DNA of 64,000 nt from Archivesica marissinica (lineage: Eukaryota; Mollusca; Bivalvia; Venerida; Vesicomyidae). The notes beneath the pieces are model-generated. The model was given only the letters and a program-made list of their open reading frames with translations, made no database searches and was not told the origin of the DNA. The stretch spans positions 89,275,943 to 89,339,942 of the forward strand of contig CM026386.1 of NCBI GenBank assembly GCA_014843695.1, written 5' to 3'. Positions within the stretch are counted from its first letter, which is position 1; each line of letters begins with the position of its first letter. This document shows, one piece after another, positions 58,754 through 64,000 of the stretch. The position numbers and the translations under genes are program-made.

Positions 58754-59229
58754 TTTGTGATCACGTTAGCAACACAACATTCGCTATGATATTACTTCCG
58801 ATCGAGCGCACCATGGGGATATCTCCATCCTGGGGAACGGAACCTAGCAACAGCTTTAGTAAATGTTGAGTTTTTTATTTTTATCATTTAAACACTGCTT
58901 CAATTGCCTTTCGACTTGATAAATAATATCTCATTAAACTTCAAATATGCATGTCATAAGTTACATATTCGCCAGTATTGCACTAGGTTCAACATACTCT
59001 CATGGGAAGGGCCAATTACTAATGTTGTTCAGAACTTGTGGCCCAACCCATTTGCTTTTGTTCTTATTATATATGTCGTTGAATTTATTATGCACATGTA
59101 TATAGCAATAAAATATGATTAAACTAGAGATACATACGACCATACCGATATACTAAGTATACAAATAGCATTAAGTTTAATGTTTATTTATGTTACAATG
59201 ATTGGGAAGCAAGTTTTAACAACTTATAT
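58754..59229. other. LINE 3' UTR and intron sequence
   Basis: The first hundred bases (CGATCGAGCGCACCATGGGG) are probably the LINE 3' UTR; beyond that nothing is recognised. Confidence 0.4.
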
Positions 59230-59390
59230 TCATAACTCTCGTTGGCGCGGATGACAGCGCGTTTGTGGTTATTCGTGTGTGAGGAAACCGTACCATCTCA
59301 TATACTTGCCGATCCGATGATCGGATTCTAACCCGGTTTGCATTTGTGAGAAGCGAGAGCGCTAATCGGACAGCATTAGTATGTATGGGT
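59230..59390 (-). mobile_element. SINE-like tRNA head fragment
   Basis: GAGAAGCGAGAGCGCTAATCGGACAG and CCGATGATCGGATTCTAACC on plus are the complements of an A-box and B-box region, similar to the 10255-10540 family. Confidence 0.45.
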
Positions 59391-59762
59391 AGCCTATATT
59401 ACACATTTTAATATAAAAACGTACAAATGAACCATATTTTACTTTCTTATTTTCAAAACTCAACATCGGGTAACCGGAATGCACCACCAATACCGCACAC
59501 GTTAGACAATTAAGCATTTCAATCAATATTGCTGTGAATAGCTCCACAAATCTTCTAATTATAAAACAAACATTTCGTTTGATGTACTCAAATGTACGTG
59601 ACCTATTGCCTATTACTTGAAGCATCTTAAGTTACATTACGTAATATACGTTACCAATAAATTCAACACGACGTCCGTAGGATATTTACTCAAATATCAT
59701 GTGCACATGTTATTTATTTATCACACACACACACTTAGGCTTTACATTCTGAGCATAGTTTA

Positions 59763-59939
59763 CAGTCAAACCTGTGTTCGTGGTCACCTCTATTAAGCAG
59801 CCAACCTGTATTAGGCAGCCAGTATGCAGATTCTCAATATGTTGTTTTATTATTCATTTGACCTCTATTAAGCAGCCACCTGTGCTAAGCAGCACTTTCT
59901 GAGATTCCCTTGGCATTCTGCTTAAGACAGGTTTGACTG
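59763..59939. mobile_element. 177-bp MITE with TA target duplication
   Basis: CAGTCAAACCTGT at the left and ACAGGTTTGACTG at the right are inverted ends flanked by TA (59761-59762, 59940-59941). The interior has repeated TATTAAGCAGCCA words and no reading frame. The ends and TA site suggest a pogo/Tigger or other Tc1-superfamily parent. A partial copy lies at 6691-6800. Confidence 0.8.
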
Positions 59940-60470
59940 TATATGCATAACGGAACATTGGTTGTTTAATTGCTTTCCTTAACTGTCAATACACAATTTG
60001 AATCTCAATGTGAAATATGTACATACGTTGTTTCTCTCAATGCTAAATAGGAGCAGACGAAGTATTCCTACAACTGAAAGTCCAAGTAAGTATCTATTTA
60101 ATACATGTGATTGGTATTTAACTATTTATATAATATGCTGCCTCTATTAAGATACAACATGAATATGGAGCAGCGTATGCATAACATTATGCATTTTGAT
60201 GAACCCCATTGTCGTTTTATTTGTCATATGTTTTATATCTGTAGCATAGCTTTGACCATCTCATCGTTACTAGATGTACGTAAATAGCTATTTCCATGTC
60301 GAGACTATACCTAATATCACTATAAATGCTCCATTAATTACCAGGGACGAATGCAATGTGTTGTAACGTAGCTTAGCATGAAAGTGGAATTTTCGTCATT
60401 AATGATCAGATATAAATTATAACCAATTTTGTGTTTCAATGACAACTACAATGATACAGAATCACATAAT

Positions 60471-60815
60471 TAGAACGATTGATACATCACACGTGTGCTT
60501 AGTATACAGACTAGTAATGTAGCTGTCTTATTACGGTTACATGATTAACTATCCGAGTGGTTAAGGTTGTTGACATATAGAACGATTGATACATCACACG
60601 TCTGTTAAGTATGTATTTACAGATACAGACTAGTAACGTAGCTTCCTTATTAGGGTCACATGATTAACTATCCGAGTGGTTAAGGTTGTTGACATATAGA
60701 ACGATTGATACATCACACGTGTGTTAAGTATGTATCTACAGATACAGACTAGTAACGTAGCTTCCGTATTACGGTTACATGATTAACTATCCGAGTGGTT
60801 AAGGTTGTTGACCTT
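60471..60815 (+). repeat. Tripled 106-120-bp unit containing a SINE A box
   Basis: AGAACGATTGATACATCACA through TATCCGAGTGGTTAAGGTTG occurs three times in tandem. The last copy leads directly into the SINE at 60780. Confidence 0.85.
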
Positions 60816-61035
60816 AGAATTACTTGCCCATCACCCCTGCAGGTTCAAATCCCACTAAGGAAGTCGGATTATGTCAGATGAGGACGCTATGCAGTTGACG
60901 TGTGTGCACTCGGTTTATGGTTATACCCAGGTTCTCAACCCATTCATCAAATACATGAACATCATGGGAATTAAATATTTCTCCGAGGGATTTCCTCCTG
61001 CGACACTAAACCCCAAAACAACAGCAAACAAACAA
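60780..61035 (+). mobile_element. tRNA-derived SINE (family C)
   Basis: TATCCGAGTGGTTAAGGTTG (A-box region), GCAGGTTCAAATCCCACT (B box), a body with TTTCCTCCTGCGACACTAAACC, and an A/C-rich tail ACCCCAAAACAACAGCAAAC. It resembles 14143-14397. Confidence 0.75.
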
Positions 61036-61920
61036 AAACTGTAATCTACGTTTCCATATATAATGATACATTAGACGGGAATACAATGCATTTCATACAT
61101 AATAATTGCTGACATGTTTATTAAAACTGCCCTAAGACAGATGTTCCAGAATCATTTGCAGTAGGGAAACACGTTTTACAGACAACCGAATGGCACTTAA
61201 AACAAACTCGCGATGTATATGCTATTTTTAAGCAAGAAAATCTAAATATTGTAGAAGTGCAAAATAAATTTAATTCAAGCGAAGTAATGCTTACACATAA
61301 AGTTTTAACTGTTGTTAATTTCATAATCTAATGTATCTCTTTGATTGGGAGTGTTGATCTGGTGATGTCTAGTATGTTTCGTTAATTACAAGCTGGTGTA
61401 TATATTATATAATATTTTATAAACTATTGACGATTGATTTCTATATTCGTTTTAAATTTTTATTATATTTGTTTCAGGCATAGTTCAAAGTACTTTTTCT
61501 CGCATGTATATCTTTAACAAATAGAGAAGAATGCTATTTGACCGCCTTACCACGAACATACCCCGTCAATGTAACATTTAGCGATGTATGTATGGGTAAA
61601 TATATGCTAGTATCACACCCTGGCATGATAAGTGTATGCTAACATGAAGGTTATTTTAATTTAGTCTCAATAAATGTCTTATTGACGGTTTACGAGTCGT
61701 TGTATCAACTTTTGGAAATAAACCTTCTAAGAATAACAGATGCTAACCGAGAGTATAGGAAATAGATGCAATTACTTGAGACTCAGCCAAGGGAAATAGT
61801 ATAGTTCCCGAATACATTGCGAAAACCTTCCTCAATTGTTACACCACACAGTTTGTAGACTAATAGAAAGAAAGAGAAGCAAATTCCAAGGACAACCTCA
61901 GATAATGTCAGAACTATTAC
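61036..61920. other. Intron between Ig1 and Ig2, nothing recognised
   Basis: AT-rich with no supported exon. Confidence 0.5.
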
Positions 61921-62247
61921 CTTGAACATGAATTGTCGCCTCGTTACTATCTTTGACACCGACTGTACATTTCCAGCTTTCATTTTCCTGGTTTTGTACA
62001 ACTTTCTTTAATGTCAACGTAAATACATTTTCCCCGCAGCTCCAGCCGTACGCGTTAGTATTGGTCAAGAATCCTGACGTTATGCAATAGGGTCCTCCCA
62101 TTAATGGATTAACATTTGACTGTGCAGAATTTTCCCATGTGATGATTTCTGTTGTTCCTCCAGTGTATGTACATGTTAACGTAACGCTTTCATTCTCCAC
62201 AACTGTAACTGTAGCAGGTGTCAGTGTTATCGTCTGGGAATACACAC
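61921..62247 (-). CDS. Ig domain 1 exon
   Basis: This 327-bp exon encodes the first Ig domain. After GVYSQTITLTPATV it has the B-strand Cys in VTLTC, the core Trp in IITWEN and the F-strand Cys in ESWKCTVG. Two further cysteines (PYC and GWSCGE) could form an extra disulfide. The acceptor chosen is the TAG next to 62248, not the AG 14 nt downstream, because only this one makes the exon phase 1-1 like all the others and joins in frame to the signal-peptide exon. The donor GT is at 61919-61920. Directly upstream in transcription lies the 54-bp tandem array that repeats this same acceptor about 21 times, and beyond it a broken copy of the start of this exon. Confidence 0.8.
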
Positions 62248-63365
62248 CTACAATACAAATATACAGTAATAATGTACATGTTAACGTCTGGGAATACACA
62301 CCTACAATACAAATATAAAGTAATAATGTACATGTTATGGTCTGGGAATACATACCTACAATACAAATATACTGTAATAATGTACATGTTAACGTCTGGG
62401 AATACACACCTACAATACAAATATACAGTAATAATGTACATGTTATGGTCTGGGAATACATACCTACAATACAAATATACAGTAATAATGTACATGTTAT
62501 GGTCTGGGAATACACACCTACAATACAAATATACAGTAATAATGTACATGTTATGGTCTGGGAATACACACCTACACTACAAATATAAAGTAATAATGTA
62601 CATGTTATGGTCTGGGAATACATACCTACAATACAAATATACAGTAATAATGTATATGTTATGGTCTGGGAATACATACCTACAATACAAATATAAAGTA
62701 ATAATGTACATGTTATGGTCTGGGAATACATACCTACAATACAAATATACAGTAATAATGTACATGTTATTGTCTGGGAATACACACATGCAATACAAAT
62801 ATACAGTAATAATGTACATGTTAACTTCTGGGAATACACACATACAATACAAATATACAGTAATAATGTACATGCTAACGTCTGTGAATACACATATACA
62901 ATACAAATATACAGTAATAATGTACATGTTATTGTCTGGGAATACACACCTACAATACAAATATACAGTAATAATGTACATGTTAACGTCTGGGAATATA
63001 CACCTACAATACAAATATACAGTAATAATGTACATGTTAACGTCTGGGAATACACACCTACAATACAAATATACTGTAATAATGTACATGTTAACGTCTG
63101 GGAATACACACCTACAATACAAATATACAGTAATAATGTACATGTTAACGTCTGGGAATACACACATACAATACAAATATACAGTAATAATGTACATGTT
63201 AACGTCTGGGAATACACACCTACAATACAAATATACAGTAATAATGTACATGTTAACGTCTGGGAATACACACCTACAATACAAATATACAGTAATAATG
63301 TACATGTTAACGTCTGGGAATACACACATACAATACAAATATACAGTAATAATGTACATGTTACC
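62248..63365 (-). repeat. 54-bp minisatellite of the Ig1 splice acceptor, about 21 copies
   Basis: Each minus-strand unit contains TTATTACTGTATATTTGTAT, TGTAG/GTGTGTATTCCCAG and ACGTTAACATGTACA. The TGTAG/GT junction is the same acceptor used by the Ig1 exon, followed by its first 14 coding bases. Units are exactly 54 bp and free of stops in the Ig1 frame, giving an 18-residue repeat TLTCTLLLYICIVGVYSQ. The array forms most of intron 1. Confidence 0.9.
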
Positions 63366-63433
63366 GCTTTCATTCTCCACAACAGTAACTGTAGCAGGTG
63401 TCAGCGTTAACGCCTGTGAATACACTCCTACAA
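63366..63433 (-). pseudogene. Truncated copy of the Ig1 exon start
   Basis: After CCTATTGTAG the sequence reads GVYSQALTLTPATVTV then VENES, matching the Ig1 exon, and then breaks into the 54-bp array (GGTAACATGTACATT). It is a partial duplicate of the exon's first 60 or so bases, with an acceptor still present. Splicing to it would enter another frame and end at a stop near 62577. Confidence 0.75.
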
Positions 63434-63564
63434 TAGGGAATATAGAGAATCATCGCCGCTCTTCTATAGAATGTCTATCAGATGGATCAACGCCCGCTAT
63501 AATATTGTGGAAGGTGCACATTACATTATCTTACAACATGAAATATCAAATATGAAAATATTAC

Positions 63565-63613
63565 CAGGTGTATAGCATAATCCATATATAACTAACACAA
63601 TCTGAAGTTCCAT
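63565..63613 (-). CDS. Exon 1: start codon and signal peptide
   Basis: The exon begins with ATG (63613-63611) and reads MELQIVLVIYGLCYTP before a GTAATA donor (GT at 63564-63563). It is 49 nt from ATG to donor, so it ends in phase 1, matching the phase-1 acceptor of the Ig1 exon. The joined sequence continues Gly-Val-Tyr-Ser-Gln. A short polar start, a hydrophobic core and a small residue before Gln look like a signal peptide with cleavage near VYS-Q. It was too short for ordinary ORF calling and was found by searching for a phase-1 exon upstream of Ig1. The 5' UTR extends to the right; no clear promoter motif is seen. An additional non-coding first exon is possible. Confidence 0.6.
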
Positions 63614-64000
63614 ACTCGTTAGTTTTAATGTGTTTGCTTAAATGGGCTAAATATGTTGATAACTTCCTACATGCATTTATCACACTATCTAAACTTCCTT
63701 GTCGCTGGTATCCAATATAATGCGAGCGCAAACCAAATAAAATACATGTAAATTGTATTCAATGCAAGCTTTACATAAGTAATTTAAAGTGTGATCGTTC
63801 TTGTTGATACCCTAGTGAACACCATCTGCCTTATGAGTATTTGTTTGGGTACCAAATTGTTTAAGCATCATCGGAAAGAACTGGTATAATACTCTAATAT
63901 TCATAATTGTATCGACGATGGCAGGATCTAGTTGTGATCGTCCCATTTACTTACAACTCCCAACTTACATAGGCTGACTGTAGTGAACCCCGATATTAAA
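63614..64000. other. 5' flank of the receptor gene
   Basis: Expected to hold the 5' UTR and promoter of the minus-strand gene; no convincing TATA, initiator or upstream exon is recognised. Confidence 0.4.

Larger units (their letters stand above)
2119..63613 (-). other. Gene model: signal peptide + 10 Ig domains + FN3 receptor
   Basis: This gene model joins twelve minus-strand exons, read right to left. Exon 1 carries the start codon and ends in phase 1. The next eleven exons each encode one extracellular domain, are 279-333 bp long, are all multiples of three, and start and end in phase 1, with AG acceptors and GT donors visible at each edge. The visible product is about 1,132 residues. The order signal peptide, ten Ig domains, FN3 is known from nephrin-, sidekick- and CD22-like adhesion or recognition receptors; which family this belongs to cannot be decided by eye. 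Such proteins sit at the cell surface and bind other Ig receptors or ligands. No transmembrane segment or cytoplasmic tail was securely found, so the 3' end is open and may lie beyond position 1. Introns reach about 13 kb and are packed with repeats. Confidence 0.75.

Noticed and set aside
60047..60087. Short exon-like stretch on plus reading ADEVFLQLKVQ before GTAAGT
   Set aside because: It resembles an Ig G strand, but it is on the wrong strand for the gene, only about 40 bp long and lacks the rest of a domain.
63366..63382. Alternative start MKAVTCTLLLYICIVCVYSQ at the array edge as the real signal peptide
   Set aside because: It looks like a signal peptide but arises from a frame shift at the broken exon copy. 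The exon at 63565-63613 has ATG, donor and correct phase. It remains a weak alternative.
62218..63555. Plus-strand reading frame of 445 codons over the 54-bp array
   Set aside because: It is the antisense of the repeat; the frame stays open only because the unit is 54 bp. No start context, splice sites or domain.

Overview
This is eukaryotic, AT-rich, intron- and repeat-dominated DNA, most likely from a lophotrochozoan such as a bivalve mollusc. That placement is inferred from the gene architecture (multi-Ig/FN3 receptor with one-domain-per-exon coding), tRNA-derived SINEs, Tc1-like and Harbinger-like DNA transposons, a non-LTR element and very many minisatellites. No sequence here names the species. 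The window is a long-read-style scaffold with one gap of exactly 1000 N (32087-33086).

One host gene spans almost the whole window on the minus strand. It starts with a signal-peptide exon (63565-63613) and continues through ten Ig-domain exons (Ig1 61921-62247, Ig2 52975-53307, Ig3 50950-51237, Ig4 50481-50774, Ig5 43741-44043, Ig6 30184-30486, Ig7 25948-26250, Ig8 25411-25689, Ig9 15814-16101, Ig10 9033-9365) and one fibronectin type III exon (2119-2415). Every domain exon is bounded by recognisable splice sites, is a multiple of three long and is phase 1-1. The visible product is about 1,130 residues. It looks like a secreted or membrane-anchored adhesion/recognition receptor of the nephrin/CD22-like multi-Ig type, but I cannot assign an orthologue. 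No transmembrane exon was found; a possible terminal exon lies at 76-262.

The introns hold the rest. From left to right: hairpins, SINEs and a 27-bp minisatellite (0-8 kb); a decayed PIF/Harbinger element with nested SINE and MITE insertions (9.4-15.4 kb); an apparently intact Tc1/mariner element (16.4-17.95 kb); a 6.2-kb satellite of about 56-bp units with higher-order structure (18-24.2 kb); a broken second Tc1-like element (27.4-28.8 kb); a duplicated Ig exon block with a 34-bp minisatellite, present at 29.3-32.1 kb and again at 42.9-45.4 kb; between them the gap, a 6-kb array of 42-bp units folded into a large palindrome, and a CpG-rich gene-free block (39.4-42.8 kb). The right third holds more minisatellites, a 0.5-kb inverted-repeat element, a 5'-truncated and frameshifted non-LTR retrotransposon (56.6-58.75 kb), a small MITE and a tripled SINE head.

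The most unusual structure is in intron 1: about 21 copies of a 54-bp unit, each carrying a copy of the Ig1 3' splice site, in frame with the Ig1 exon and encoding an 18-residue hydrophobic repeat. Use of any upstream copy would add multiples of 18 residues without breaking the frame. Other leading observations are the near-identical Ig5/Ig6 block inside diverged flanks, the 42-bp array palindrome, and the abrupt CpG-rich block.
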